The position numbers were made by a program, and so were the translations under genes. Below, one piece after another: positions 1-11,321 of a stretch of 64,000 bases of DNA. The notes below the pieces were generated by a model. That model was not told the DNA's origin, did not search any database, and was given only the letters and a program-made list of their open reading frames with translations. How positions within the stretch are numbered: position 1 is the stretch's first letter; each line of letters starts with the position of its first letter. Source of the DNA: Fibrobacteria bacterium (GTDB lineage Bacteria > Fibrobacterota > Fibrobacteria > UBA11236); the NCBI GenBank assembly GCA_025360005.1, contig JANYDA010000003.1, positions 1 to 64,000 on the forward strand, written 5' to 3'.

Positions 1-1
1 C

Positions 2-2665
2 CTTTCCAACCGGTTCCAGGGCCGCATTTCCATCGGCAAGATCAACTTCTACCTGGGGGCCAGCTTCATGGTGGGCGGCAAACCCCTGAAAGCGGTGGAA
101 GCCTTCGAGAAGGTCACGCCGGACAGCCGGATATACGGGCCCGCCTGTCTGGGCCAATTGCAAGCCATGTTCGAATCGCATCAGGACGATTCCCTCGTGA
201 TCAAGTACCGCGCCTTCATGGCGGCGGACATATTCGATGAGAAGCTGTTCCCCCCGGCCCGTTACCTGGCGGTCCAGAGCGCTTATGAGTTGGGCCAGGA
301 TTCGCTGGTGGAAAAGGTAATGACCGCGGGGGGCAACAAGAACGCGTACCACTTCAAGTCCTTGTTCGTCTACGCCAAATCCCTGGTGCGCCAAAAGAGG
401 TTCGGCGAGGCCCGCGGCGTGCTCGTCACCCTGGTCAGCGAATCGCAAATCGACAAGCGCCTGCATAACCGGGCCGAATTGGCGCTGGCCCACCTCAACT
501 TCGAGGAAAGCCATTATGAACAGGCCCTGAAGGGTTACCAGAACCTGTTGGATCAACAGGGCTTCCAGGCGGAAGCGCTGTACGGCATGGTGTGGGCCAA
601 TATCCGCATGGGAGATCTGGACGCGGGCGAATTCATCCTGAAGAAGCTCATCGCGCAATATCCCGACAATCCCTGGGCCATCGAAGGCTTCAATGTGCTG
701 GTCCGCAAGGTGATGCTCAAAGCCAAGAACGAATGGGCTTTCCGGCTGCAAGTGGACAAGGAGAACGAGCAACTGAAGGAGTTCAACAAGAAACTGCATG
801 ATCGCGAGGACGGCAAGCAGATGACGGACGATCAACTGGCGGGCGTCAAAGCCAAGCTGGACAAGGCCGCGGCCGCGCTCGCCAGGCAGAAACCGCTATC
901 GCCGGAAGCCATCGCCCGGCTGTACCAGCAAGGCCTGGGCCTCTGCGACTTCGTCGAGGAACGCTACAAGAGCGGCGAGTACTCGGAGCAGACCTTCAAT
1001 AAGGAGCGGGAGACGGTGCTGGCCAAGCTGGTCGATCCGGCGCACATCAACGATAAGGTGGCGGATTCCGCAGCTGCCGACTCCATTGGATTCCGCAAGC
1101 AGATCAAGCAGAAGCTGTTCGAGAGTCGCGCGTTGGCCTTGGATATCCATGTGCTGCACAAATCCTGGCTGGAGGAATTGCTCAAGTACACGCAGAAGAG
1201 CCTCAACCTGGAATTGGCCGCCCTGCGCGCCGACTCCAGCAAGGCCGGAGAGCGTACGGAACTGTCCAAGCGTTCGCGCATCCTGGCCGATGATATCTCG
1301 GAACGCCTGGCGGGCAAGGCGGACGATATCCTGCGCCGCATCCGCGAGCTGGGGGAGGATCCCAATTCCAACGGCATCATGGATTGGCTCCTCTTCCAGA
1401 AAGGCTATCTCAATTACGGCCTGGAAGAGGACGGCCTCAAGAAACGCATGGCCTCCTTCCAATGGCTGGAAGCCCAAGCCGGCGGCAACCTGCCTATAGC
1501 GCAATCGGAACCCACCTTGGATCCGGAATCCTTCGAGGCGCCGTGGAAGGAATTGATCGAGAAGTTCCCGGAATCCCCGTGGCGCCCGGCGGCCCTTTAT
1601 TACATGGGCTATACCCAGACCCTGCGCGGCGAGACCGTTTCCGGCCTCCATTACTTCGAGGAGTTGGCGGGCAAATTCCCGCAATCGCTCTATTCGCAGC
1701 AAGCGCTCATCTTTATCGGCGAATACTATTTCAATGAGAACAAGCTGGAAAAGGCCGCCGAGGCTTACGACAAGGTTTTGGACTACGCGGATTCCAAGTA
1801 CTTCGAGCAGGCCCTGTACAAGCTGGCCTGGACCCGCTACCGCGCCAATTCATACAAGACGGCCATCAGTTCCTTCACCTTCATACTTGAGGAATCCGCG
1901 CGCAAGACCAAGGCGCAGCAAAGCAAATCGGCGCTGACCAGCGAGGCCCTGCAATTCGCGGCCTTGTCCATCGCGGAAAGCGATACCAGCGGCGACGGCG
2001 GCCTCAAGCAGAGCAAGGCCTTCGCCGACAAGCTGGGCGACTCCCGCCTGGGCGCTAAGCTGCTGCATCGCATGGCGGTCATCTATACCCAGGCGGGCCG
2101 GATGGACAGATCCAAGCGCGCCCTGGAAGCCTTGATGAACGGCTATAAGGACTATGAGAAGATGCCGGAAGCCCTGATGGAATTGGGCCGCGCCTATGAG
2201 AAGGAACAGAACTACAACCGCGCCGCCGAGGTGCGCGAGAAGATCTTCCGCACCTATTGCCGAGGCAGCGATTGGTACAAAAAGGTTGGATCGCCGGAAG
2301 CCCAGGCCAATGCGGACTCCGTGAGCCAGCAGGCCATCGAGATGGTGGCGCGCCACTACCTCTATGAGGCCAAGCAATTGGCGAATGCGACCGGCGACGG
2401 AGCGCGCACGCGCGAGTCCTACTACCGCAAAGCCGTTTCCGCGTACGACGCCTTCCTGGCGATTTATCCGGAAAATCCCAACCGGGCTAAGTACAATTAC
2501 CAGGAAGCGGAAGCCTATTATTCCCTGAACGAGTTCGGGGCGGCGGCCAAGAAGTACATGCAGGTTTCCAAGCTGGCGGATCCCAAGCTCAAGAAGACCG
2601 CCGCTTACAATGCCATCGTGGCGGCGCAGGAAATGCTCAAGAAGACGGAAGATGAGAAGAAGTAG
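2..2665 (+). CDS. Large TPR-repeat protein, 5' end outside the window
   Basis: The frame is open from the left edge and the codons before the first ATG (68) still read like TPR protein, so the N-terminus is missing; at least 887 residues are present. Helix-turn-helix repeats of TPR type recur along the whole length, for example around residues 135-200, 500-600 and 650-720 counted from the ATG at 68. Conserved small/aromatic positions are visible in pieces such as ALYYMGYTQ, FIGEYYFNENKLEKAAEAY and MELGRAYEKEQNYNRAAEV. A charged, probably coiled-coil stretch lies around residues 225-290. TPR arrays mediate protein-protein contacts; no enzyme motif is visible. Its 3' end overlaps the next lipoprotein gene by 14 bp, so the two are probably translated together and may form one envelope assembly. 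Specific function unknown. Confidence 0.85.
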   Translation, partial: LSNRFQGRISIGKINFYLGASFMVGGKPLKAVEAFEKVTPDSRIYGPACLGQLQAMFESHQDDSLVIKYRAFMAADIFDEKLFPPARYLAVQSAYELGQDSLVEKVMTAGGNKNAYHFKSLFVYAKSLVRQKRFGEARGVLVTLVSESQIDKRLHNRAELALAHLNFEESHYEQALKGYQNLLDQQGFQAEALYGMVWANIRMGDLDAGEFILKKLIAQYPDNPWAIEGFNVLVRKVMLKAKNEWAFRLQVDKENEQLKEFNKKLHDREDGKQMTDDQLAGVKAKLDKAAAALARQKPLSPEAIARLYQQGLGLCDFVEERYKSGEYSEQTFNKERETVLAKLVDPAHINDKVADSAAADSIGFRKQIKQKLFESRALALDIHVLHKSWLEELLKYTQKSLNLELAALRADSSKAGERTELSKRSRILADDISERLAGKADDILRRIRELGEDPNSNGIMDWLLFQKGYLNYGLEEDGLKKRMASFQWLEAQAGGNLPIAQSEPTLDPESFEAPWKELIEKFPESPWRPAALYYMGYTQTLRGETVSGLHYFEELAGKFPQSLYSQQALIFIGEYYFNENKLEKAAEAYDKVLDYADSKYFEQALYKLAWTRYRANSYKTAISSFTFILEESARKTKAQQSKSALTSEALQFAALSIAESDTSGDGGLKQSKAFADKLGDSRLGAKLLHRMAVIYTQAGRMDRSKRALEALMNGYKDYEKMPEALMELGRAYEKEQNYNRAAEVREKIFRTYCRGSDWYKKVGSPEAQANADSVSQQAIEMVARHYLYEAKQLANATGDGARTRESYYRKAVSAYDAFLAIYPENPNRAKYNYQEAEAYYSLNEFGAAAKKYMQVSKLADPKLKKTAAYNAIVAAQEMLKKTEDEKK

Positions 2666-5633
2666 CGCGCGCATAACTTATTCGGTCCTGGCCGCCCTCG
2701 CCCTTATTTTATCGGGGTGCGGCGCGTTCAAGACGCTTAAGAAGGATGCCGGAAAGGGTACGGCACCGCCTCCCGCGGAAGTGAAGGCGACCGCGCCCAA
2801 GGGGGATAGCGCGGGCACCGTGGATGCCGGCCTCAAGCATGCGGATTCCACCAAGGCGCCTACCGCTTATGCTTCCGAACTCTATTTGGAAACCCTGGAT
2901 AATTACCTCTCGGTGGCTCCCAACGATGAGAAAACCCCGGAAATCCTGGTGTGGAAGGGGAACCATCTTTATAACAAAGGGGAATTCGAGAAAGCATTGC
3001 CGCTTTACGAGGACGTACGCAAGCGCTTTCCGCAAAGCCCGCAAAGCGCGGAAGCTTCCCAGATGGCGGCCCAATCCTATGCGCAAGCGGGCCGCCTGGA
3101 AGAGGCTGAGAAGATCTACCGCACCATGCTGAAGGGTAACGACGCCGCTACCGTGTCGGAAGCCAAGGAAAGGTTGGCGCAGTCGGTCTATCTGCAGGCG
3201 GAAAAGGCCGAAAAGGAAGGCAAGCTGCAAACCGCTTCCGAAATCTACCAACGCATCCCCAAGGAATTCCCCGCCGCGGAAATCGCCCCCGTGGCCATGT
3301 TCAATGCCGGCGTGATGCAGGAGAAGCAGAAGAAGTGGAAGGACGCCATCGCCATCTACACCCTGTTCTTCGACGCCTTTTTCGAATCCAAGCTTCTTTC
3401 CAAAGTGCTGTTCCGGGAAGCCAAATGCCGCGAGCAGGACGGGCAATGGCAGATCGCCGGAGACAAGTACCTCAACCTGGCGCGCGCGCATCCGGAAAGC
3501 CCGGAGGCGGAACCGTCGCTTTACAATGCCGGCTTCGCCTATTTGAACGGCTCGCTACCGGATTCGGCGGCGCGCGCCTTCGAGGCATATGCCAAGAAAT
3601 TCCCTGCCAAGGAGGAAGCGCCCAATCTCCTCTTCCGGGCGGTAGAGCTTTTCGGGGAAGCCAAGAACTGGGACAAGGTGGCGGAATTGCAATCCCTGTT
3701 CACGCGCCTCTACGCCACGGATAAGGGCCGTCTCATCCAGGCCCTGTGCATGGGCGGGACCGCGGCCTTCCAGCGCGGCCATCGCGAGGAGGCGGTCCAA
3801 TTGATGGGGCGGGTGGTCTCCGAGTTCGCGGCCCTGAAAACCGCCAATCCCACCCCGCGCTTCTATGCGGCCCAGGCCCAGCACACCTTGGGCGAAATCG
3901 CGGCCAAACGCATGCGCGAAGCCGTCATCCGCCCCGGTGCCTATGACGCCGATCTCAAGGTCAAGACCGGCCTCCTCAAGAACTCCGTGGACGAATACCT
4001 CAAGGTATTGGACTATCGCATCGTGGATTGGACCTTGCGGGCCGCGTATTCATTGGGCCAAAGCTTCGAGGACTACGGCACGGGAGTCTACGCCAGCCCG
4101 CGAAAAACCGCCCGATCCGCCGCCGATCAACTGGATAGGGAAGAGGACGCCATGGCGGCGCTGTCGGCCGCGTACGCCAAGGCCCAACAGCAATACCTGC
4201 AGGTGTTGACCATCGGCCGCAAGCAGGAAGTCAACAACCGGTGGGTGGGAGAGGCCAATACCCGCCTGATATCCATGGCCACCCGGTATGAGAGTTACCA
4301 GATCAAGGCCATGGCCCAGGTGCCGCTCTTGATCCGCGTGGACGCGGGCACACCGGAAAAGGCCATCGCCGGCAAGCTCCAGCAAATCAGCCGCATCGCC
4401 CCTTACCATGATCAGAGCATGAAGTACTTCATGGCCTTCCTGGATATCGCCCAGGAATACGATCTGGATCCGAAAACGGTGGACACGCTCGGCAGCAATA
4501 TCCTGCATAGCATGCGCGCGCTTGGGACCCACTACATCGACGCGGCGGATCTGGCGCGCTCGGCCCCTTTCCCGGGCGGCTTCCAGCCCATGGAACGCTT
4601 CTTCTACCAAGTCAAGCTCCTGCAGGAGGGCATCCCCAAGCTGGAGGAGAAGGCCATCGATTTCTTCCGGCAAGGGCTGGACTTCGCGGCGAAATACAAC
4701 CTCAAGACCGATCCGCTGTACGATAGCCTGCGCATCTCGCTGGGGAAGGCGGCCTACATCCAGGCCAAGTGCCTGGATCTCCTTTCCTCCGAGGCCCTGG
4801 TCAAGCCGCCCATCCCCACGGAAGCCGGTCCCGAACAAAGGAAAACCTACCAGGAGAAGATGGAGGCGGTGGGCTACCAATTGCAGGATCAGGCCCTGGA
4901 CAAGTACCATAAGCTGATCGACAAGGTGGTAACCGGCGCGATACCTACGGAATGGGGCGAGCTGGCCTATGCCAGGTTGTTCCAGATCGAACCGGACAAA
5001 TGGACCCGGACCAGCGAGCAGGATACCATGGTTGATGTATATACCGGCAAGGAATGGTCCGTGATGGGGACGCAACCGGGTAAGGACAATCTGGATTGGA
5101 AGAAGGCGCGCAAGGGTTTGGTGCCCAACCTCGCCTATCCGGAGGAAGTCAAAGCCACCCCGCGTTTCCTTTGGTGCGGAGATAAAGGCCTGGGGCCTAA
5201 GATCGATACCTCGGTGGCGACTTATATCCCCTGGAAGCAGATCTGGGCGCAATACCCGTTTGCGCTGCCGCCGCACGTGCAGAAACTGGAAGTGGAAGTG
5301 GTGGCGCAGCAGGAATGGGCCGTCCTGATCGACAAGGACACCGTGCTCACGCAGAAAGCCTTGACGGGTTCCTGGAACAAAGGCGTGACCAGGGACGTTT
5401 GGCCCTTGCTCGCCAACAAGCTGACGGCAGGGGATCATATGTTCCGTATCGTGGCGCAGAACCAGAAGCCCGCGGAAGGCTTCGGCGTATGGGCCCGGCT
5501 GCGCATCCGCTATAAGCTGGCCGGCGCGGGAGCGGTTTTCCCCTGGAACCAGGCCGCGCCCACGCCGGAATACTTAAAGGGCCTTTTGGAGCGCGAGATC
5601 CCCATCCAGAATTTCACCGGTAGGGCGAAATGA
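2652..5633 (+). CDS. TPR-repeat lipoprotein
   Basis: About 993 residues from the ATG at 2652. That start is preferred over the upstream in-frame ATG (2610) because it gives a classical lipoprotein signal: basic MRRSSAR, a hydrophobic core, then the lipobox LSGC. The mature protein should be lipid-anchored, in the outer or inner membrane. TPR repeats occupy roughly residues 50-400 (for example LVWKGNHLYNKGEFEKALP and QMAAQSYAQAGRLEEAEKI). The middle is helical. The last ~190 residues look beta-rich and may be a ligand or partner-binding domain. It overlaps the preceding TPR gene by 14 bp, and its TGA overlaps a possible downstream start as ATGA. Similar TPR lipoprotein arrays occur in envelope and motility machines, but I cannot assign one here. 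Confidence 0.85.
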   Translation: MRRSSARITYSVLAALALILSGCGAFKTLKKDAGKGTAPPPAEVKATAPKGDSAGTVDAGLKHADSTKAPTAYASELYLETLDNYLSVAPNDEKTPEILVWKGNHLYNKGEFEKALPLYEDVRKRFPQSPQSAEASQMAAQSYAQAGRLEEAEKIYRTMLKGNDAATVSEAKERLAQSVYLQAEKAEKEGKLQTASEIYQRIPKEFPAAEIAPVAMFNAGVMQEKQKKWKDAIAIYTLFFDAFFESKLLSKVLFREAKCREQDGQWQIAGDKYLNLARAHPESPEAEPSLYNAGFAYLNGSLPDSAARAFEAYAKKFPAKEEAPNLLFRAVELFGEAKNWDKVAELQSLFTRLYATDKGRLIQALCMGGTAAFQRGHREEAVQLMGRVVSEFAALKTANPTPRFYAAQAQHTLGEIAAKRMREAVIRPGAYDADLKVKTGLLKNSVDEYLKVLDYRIVDWTLRAAYSLGQSFEDYGTGVYASPRKTARSAADQLDREEDAMAALSAAYAKAQQQYLQVLTIGRKQEVNNRWVGEANTRLISMATRYESYQIKAMAQVPLLIRVDAGTPEKAIAGKLQQISRIAPYHDQSMKYFMAFLDIAQEYDLDPKTVDTLGSNILHSMRALGTHYIDAADLARSAPFPGGFQPMERFFYQVKLLQEGIPKLEEKAIDFFRQGLDFAAKYNLKTDPLYDSLRISLGKAAYIQAKCLDLLSSEALVKPPIPTEAGPEQRKTYQEKMEAVGYQLQDQALDKYHKLIDKVVTGAIPTEWGELAYARLFQIEPDKWTRTSEQDTMVDVYTGKEWSVMGTQPGKDNLDWKKARKGLVPNLAYPEEVKATPRFLWCGDKGLGPKIDTSVATYIPWKQIWAQYPFALPPHVQKLEVEVVAQQEWAVLIDKDTVLTQKALTGSWNKGVTRDVWPLLANKLTAGDHMFRIVAQNQKPAEGFGVWARLRIRYKLAGAGAVFPWNQAAPTPEYLKGLLEREIPIQNFTGRAK

Positions 5634-5686
5634 GGATTCCCGGAGCGCTAAAGTCCCCGCCGGAAAGGTCGATAACCAGGAACGGA

Positions 5687-6118
5687 ATGATCCCCCTTAA
5701 TGCCCATGTTCGCCGTGTAGCCCTGACCGTTCTGGTGATGGCCGCAGCCATGGCTCTGGCCGATCAGAAAAAGGCCAAGCCGGAGACTACTGCCGGTTCG
5801 GGATCCAGGCAAGGGAAAGCGGCTGCCGTCACTCTCCCGGATGCGGATATCCCTTCGGCTTTGGCAGGCAAACATCCCGAGGCCGGCGCCCGTCCCGCCA
5901 AGGAATCCGGCAAAGCGGCGCCCGCTTTCGAAGAATTGAATTTCAACCGCACTTTGGTAATCGAAGGAAAGGTCGAAAAACCGGCGGTTCAGTTTACTTT
6001 GCTGAAAGAACCTCCCCCCGAAAAGGAAATCCGATTTGAAACCAGCTTCCTTCAGAATATATTGAAGCTGGATCGGGAAAATACCTTCTCGGCGGGGGAG
6101 ACTTATGGGCACGAATGA
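5687..6118 (+). CDS. Small exported protein of unknown function
   Basis: About 143 residues from the ATG at 5687, which follows an AGGAACGGA ribosome-binding site and gives a normal signal peptide (MIPLNAHVRR, then a VALTVLVMAAAMALA core). An upstream ATG at 5630 overlaps the preceding stop as ATGA and could also be used, adding 19 residues. The mature part is Lys/Ala/Pro-rich and probably disordered to about residue 95. A short beta-like stretch follows (FNRTLVIEGKVEKPAVQFTLL), and the tail is predicted helical. No family recognised. It is third in the four-gene overlapping set with two large TPR proteins, so a small accessory subunit of the same envelope complex is a reasonable guess. Confidence 0.65.
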   Translation: MIPLNAHVRRVALTVLVMAAAMALADQKKAKPETTAGSGSRQGKAAAVTLPDADIPSALAGKHPEAGARPAKESGKAAPAFEELNFNRTLVIEGKVEKPAVQFTLLKEPPPEKEIRFETSFLQNILKLDRENTFSAGETYGHE

Positions 6119-6866
6119 AAACCGGGACGGAATCCCAGCATCCGCATGTTTTGGCCGGGCCTCCGCTGCTGCGTTAGCCGCACTGTTGATCCTGGCCCCG
6201 GTTTCGGCTCCGCTCGCCGCGGTTGCCCCGCACGCCGTCGGCACGGCTTCGCTGCCGGACCCGGATTCATTGGCTTGCCGCATTGCCGATCGGTACGGCG
6301 CCGCCGAGTTTTACAAGATCAATTCCATCCATTTCGTTTTCAACGTCCATTTCAAAGACAAGGTCATGGCGCGGGAATGGACATGGTTCCCCAAGGCGGA
6401 TAGCGTGATCTATAAGGGGCCGGATGCAAAGGGTCTGCATATATCGGCGGCTTATTCCCGTAAAAACACATACAGCATGGGGTCGGAACCGGTAGGCTCC
6501 ATCGACAAATCCTTCATCAACGATCAATATTGGTTGTTGTTCCCCCTGCATCTGCGCTGGGACAAGGGCCTAAGCTTTCGCGTGGCTCCGGCGGTGAAAC
6601 CCGGCGAAGCCTACCAGCTTACGGCCACCTATTCTTCGGCGGGAGGTTATACGCCGGGCGATGCCTACGACCTGTTCGTGGATTCCAGCGGCATGATGAA
6701 GCGTTGGATTTACCGCAAAGCAAACTCGGCCCAGCCCACGCGCGAGGCCATGTGGTCGGAGCCCAAAGGATTCTCAGGAGTGGGGATTTCCATGGAGCAT
6801 CCCGGCACCGATCCGGGTTTCAAGCTCTGGTTTTCCGACGTGAAGGTTGCCGCAGGACCCACCTGA
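6105..6866 (+). CDS. Exported protein, possibly LolA-like fold
   Basis: 253 residues, starting inside the previous gene (14 bp overlap) behind a GGGGGAG ribosome-binding site. An unusually long N-region precedes a hydrophobic stretch (AAALAALLILAPVSAPLAA, about residues 21-39), consistent with a Sec signal peptide. The mature domain is rich in aromatic beta-strand-like segments (INSIHFVFNVHFKDKV, REWTWFPKADSVIYKG, YWLLFPLHLRW). It resembles the half-barrel seen in LolA-type or lipoprotein-sorting-like proteins, but I cannot see a diagnostic motif, so this is inference. Last gene of the + strand set; convergent with gpmI, with only 55 bp between the stops and no obvious terminator. Confidence 0.7.
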   Translation: MGTNENRDGIPASACFGRASAAALAALLILAPVSAPLAAVAPHAVGTASLPDPDSLACRIADRYGAAEFYKINSIHFVFNVHFKDKVMAREWTWFPKADSVIYKGPDAKGLHISAAYSRKNTYSMGSEPVGSIDKSFINDQYWLLFPLHLRWDKGLSFRVAPAVKPGEAYQLTATYSSAGGYTPGDAYDLFVDSSGMMKRWIYRKANSAQPTREAMWSEPKGFSGVGISMEHPGTDPGFKLWFSDVKVAAGPT

Positions 6867-6921
6867 AGCCGTAGGTTTCATAACGGCCTTAGCATCGCGG
6901 AGCCATGCGGCCCAGGCCCGC

Positions 6922-8574
<1,653 letters not shown>

Positions 8575-8720
8575 GATGAACCCCTGGCGACGAATGAGAC
8601 CCAAATATAGCACAACGGTCCGGTCGCGATGCGAAGGCGCAGTCAAGGCCGTTCTCCGTTGCGAGGCGCGAACCCTAGCCCAAACTACGAACGTGGCCGG
8701 CGGGTAAAGTCTAAAGAGGG

Positions 8721-10721
8721 TCAGAAACGCCGACGCGGTGGTTTGCCATCGCCCGACCGCGGTTGGAAAGGCTTGCCGGCGCGGCCCGGTTTGCCCGGCC
8801 GCGTATCGGCATCCGTTCTTAGGCCATCGTCGCGCGCGGGCCTGTCCGCACGATTCGCGCGCGGCGGCTTTCCGGGCCGGACCTCGCGCGGAGGCTTGTC
8901 CGTTTTGAAGGGACGCTGCGGTTTATCCGCACGGAATGGCCGTTGCATTTTGCCCGCCGGGAAGGAGCGATAGGCCGGCTTCGCCGGCTTCTCATCGCCC
9001 AACTCCGGTTCGTCCTCATCGCCCTTCTCGGTCAATTCCGTTCTGGACTTGTCGATGCGGTTCAGGATGCCGTAGCGATCGGGAATGAAGAGGACCATGA
9101 CTTCCAGATTGTCCGTGCCCGGGAACATGTCCAAGGGCACGACCTTGGAAACCATGAATCCGGATTTGCGCCATTGGTTCACCTCCTTGGGGAGCGTGTC
9201 CAGGTCGCAGAAGATATGCAGGACGCGCGCGGGATTGCGCGCGGCCAGCGCGCGGATGACGCCGGGCTCGGTGCCTTGTCGCGGAGGATCCAGCAGCAGC
9301 GCTTCCGGCTTGTCGGCCATGGCGGGAGGCAAAAGCTTTTCCAGGCTCTTGACCTGGATGCGCCCCGATTTGAAACGGCAATGGGAGTCCGGATCCGCGG
9401 CAGCCATCTTCTGGGCGGACTCGATGGAAACCGAACCCAGATCCACGCCCAGGGCTTCCCCATAGGAACGGCCCAGATGCAAAGTGAAGAACCCGAATCC
9501 GCTGTACAGATCGAGCAGGCGATATTCCGGTTTGGGCTTCAGGAGCTGATCGGCCTTTTCCAGGAACGCGGGCAAGATGGATGCATTCACTTGGCAGAAG
9601 GCGGTGGGGTGGAAGGCGTACGTCCGGTCCAGGACCTTGAGATGCAAATCGTCCGGGCCGAAGATTTTTTTCAGCTTCCACGGACCTTCGGAGGTTTGCG
9701 CCTCGAAATAATAATCGGAGCGGCTGGCGTCGAAGAACATGAAGGCGGAAACGGTCTTGGGATCCGCGTCTTTGAGATGCTCGCCCAGCAATTTGGCCTT
9801 GCGGACCACGTCCGCGCTGAGGCGATGCACATTGAAAAGAACGGTAAAGCGCGCATAGTCGCCGCGGATGATCAGGTAGTTCAGGGCATGCGCCAGGCTG
9901 GCATAGGCCGGGGTGTTCAGCTTGGCGAGGATGAACGCATAGATGAGCTTATGCTCTTTAGGTTCCACGAGGGATTCCGCGCCGGCGCGGGGATTGGCGG
10001 CGGAACTGCTCTCGGTCAGGAAAGTAAGTTCAAAGCGGCCCTTGAGGCTCACCACCCTGCGCTTGGTGGTGGTGCGGTAACCGCGCGGCTTAGGGGAGGG
10101 GAGGATGCGGTTGGGCTTGTCCGGCAAGCCGCGGGCGGTCCAGAATTCCTGAAGCGCCTTGTTTTTCAAATCCAGTTCCAGGGCATAGTCCAGTTTGGAC
10201 AAGGGTTCCGGATGGTTGAAGCCCTGCACCAAATCCGGCGCGGCGCGACGCGCCGATTGCATGAGCAGATCCGCGAAGCGGACTTCGCCATCGTCCACGG
10301 GAGCCGCGAACCTTGGGCGCGGGTTTTCTCCGCGGCGCGGCGCGGGACTGCGGCGCGGGTCCTCACCCTGCCGGAGAGGCTTGTCGCCTCGTAGCGCAGC
10401 GTTCCCGCTTCCATCGCCGTCCCTTCCGGCCGTGAGGGCTTTTACAGCCTTTACCCCATAGCGGCTTTTCCGATCGGCGGCGGCAGGGGCGAACCGGCCG
10501 GAACGGGCGGTTCGATCCTTGTGTTCGGCCTTTTCCATTCCCGGTTCCGGCTCCATCAAGCGGCCGCCGTGTTCGCCGTTGCGGGCGTCGCGTGGCTTGC
10601 CGGAGAAACGGCCTTTCCGCACGCGCCCGCGGCGGCCATGGCTCTTGATGGGCTCATCCGATTCCTGGCGTACAGGTGGGCGGCGGGCTCCGGGAAACTG
10701 ACTACGGTTGGACTTTCGCAT
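8721..10721 (-). CDS. TrmA/RlmD-family RNA uracil methyltransferase with long basic tails
   Basis: S-adenosylmethionine-dependent RNA (uracil-5)-methyltransferase family. The catalytic core lies at roughly residues 145-560 of 666. Motifs: the SAM-binding LLDLYSGFGFFTLHLG, the DPPRQG motif, a Cys in HIFCDLDTL at the position of the family nucleophile (usually SCNP), and DMFPGTDNLEVMVLF carrying the conserved Glu. The core is flanked by an N-terminal extension of about 140 residues and a C-terminal tail of about 100 residues, both rich in Arg, Lys, Gly and Pro, with near-repeats such as RPFRADKPQ/RPFKTDKPP. Such tails probably bind RNA or ribosomal precursors. No TRAM domain or 4Fe-4S Cys cluster is evident, so calling the target U1939 or U54 would be a guess. 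The true start could lie further in, because the N-tail has no strong ribosome-binding site. Confidence 0.85.
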   Translation of the reverse strand: MRKSNRSQFPGARRPPVRQESDEPIKSHGRRGRVRKGRFSGKPRDARNGEHGGRLMEPEPGMEKAEHKDRTARSGRFAPAAADRKSRYGVKAVKALTAGRDGDGSGNAALRGDKPLRQGEDPRRSPAPRRGENPRPRFAAPVDDGEVRFADLLMQSARRAAPDLVQGFNHPEPLSKLDYALELDLKNKALQEFWTARGLPDKPNRILPSPKPRGYRTTTKRRVVSLKGRFELTFLTESSSAANPRAGAESLVEPKEHKLIYAFILAKLNTPAYASLAHALNYLIIRGDYARFTVLFNVHRLSADVVRKAKLLGEHLKDADPKTVSAFMFFDASRSDYYFEAQTSEGPWKLKKIFGPDDLHLKVLDRTYAFHPTAFCQVNASILPAFLEKADQLLKPKPEYRLLDLYSGFGFFTLHLGRSYGEALGVDLGSVSIESAQKMAAADPDSHCRFKSGRIQVKSLEKLLPPAMADKPEALLLDPPRQGTEPGVIRALAARNPARVLHIFCDLDTLPKEVNQWRKSGFMVSKVVPLDMFPGTDNLEVMVLFIPDRYGILNRIDKSRTELTEKGDEDEPELGDEKPAKPAYRSFPAGKMQRPFRADKPQRPFKTDKPPREVRPGKPPRANRADRPARDDGLRTDADTRPGKPGRAGKPFQPRSGDGKPPRRRF

Positions 10722-10763
10722 GGGAACGCCAAGGTAGGAAAATACGCGGCCCCTTTGTGCCGC

Positions 10764-11132
10764 TCAGCCGAATCCGCCGGCCTGGCGCAGCAGATCGAAG
10801 AAGCGGGGATGGCGTCCCAGCGGCTCCTTTAAAGAGAGGCGCACGTTGGGATAGCGTTCGCTTAAAACCTTGAACAGCGCGGGAATATCCTCCAGGACGT
10901 GCTTTCCCGAGAAGAAAAACAGGGGCAGCACGTGGATTTCCTCCGCGCCGGCTGCCACGGAGACCGCCACCGCATGCTCCAAATCGGGCTGGAGGAGAGT
11001 TAAAAAGGCGGCTACCACCGTCAGGCCTTGCGAAGCTTCCTGGAGTTTTGCGGCCAACTCCTCCATTTCCTCCAAGGTCTTTTGGGTCCTGCTGCCATGG
11101 CCCAAAAGGATCAATACGGGATTGGTTTGCAA
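10764..11132 (-). CDS. cbiX: CbiX-type sirohydrochlorin chelatase, short form
   Basis: 122 residues, the size of the small homodimeric CbiX chelatases that insert cobalt, nickel or iron into sirohydrochlorin. The two metal-binding histidines are visible: His12 in LLGHGSR and His78 in FFFSGKHVLEDIP. The surrounding HVLPLFFF segment is typical. It stands alone: no cobalamin or siroheme genes flank it, and I saw no cobalamin riboswitch upstream. Metal and pathway therefore remain open. The stop lies 42 bp before the TrmA-like gene, which may be co-transcribed. Confidence 0.85.
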   Translation of the reverse strand: MQTNPVLILLGHGSRTQKTLEEMEELAAKLQEASQGLTVVAAFLTLLQPDLEHAVAVSVAAGAEEIHVLPLFFFSGKHVLEDIPALFKVLSERYPNVRLSLKEPLGRHPRFFDLLRQAGGFG

Positions 11133-11321
11133 GGGGATTTTCCTTTATGTCCGATGTCAAGGTCCCGATAAAGTTAATAACGTGCATCCGGTGCGTGCCA
11201 TGCGCCGAACGGCTTGGAAACGGCCCGGGGCGGTAAACTTTCACCGCGGTATCGGCGGATGGCCGGCCGCAAAAGTTGCTTCCCGACACTGATTAAGGCT
11301 AAAATAAGGAACTTCAACGCG

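Noticed and set aside
4050-5438. Long minus-strand reading frame opposite the TPR lipoprotein
   Set aside because: It lies wholly inside a well-supported TPR gene, lacks any motif and is a by-product of high GC content.
11133-11321. Possible cobalamin riboswitch near cbiX
   Set aside because: No B12-box-like sequence or conserved pseudoknot pattern was found, so the gene's control is unknown.
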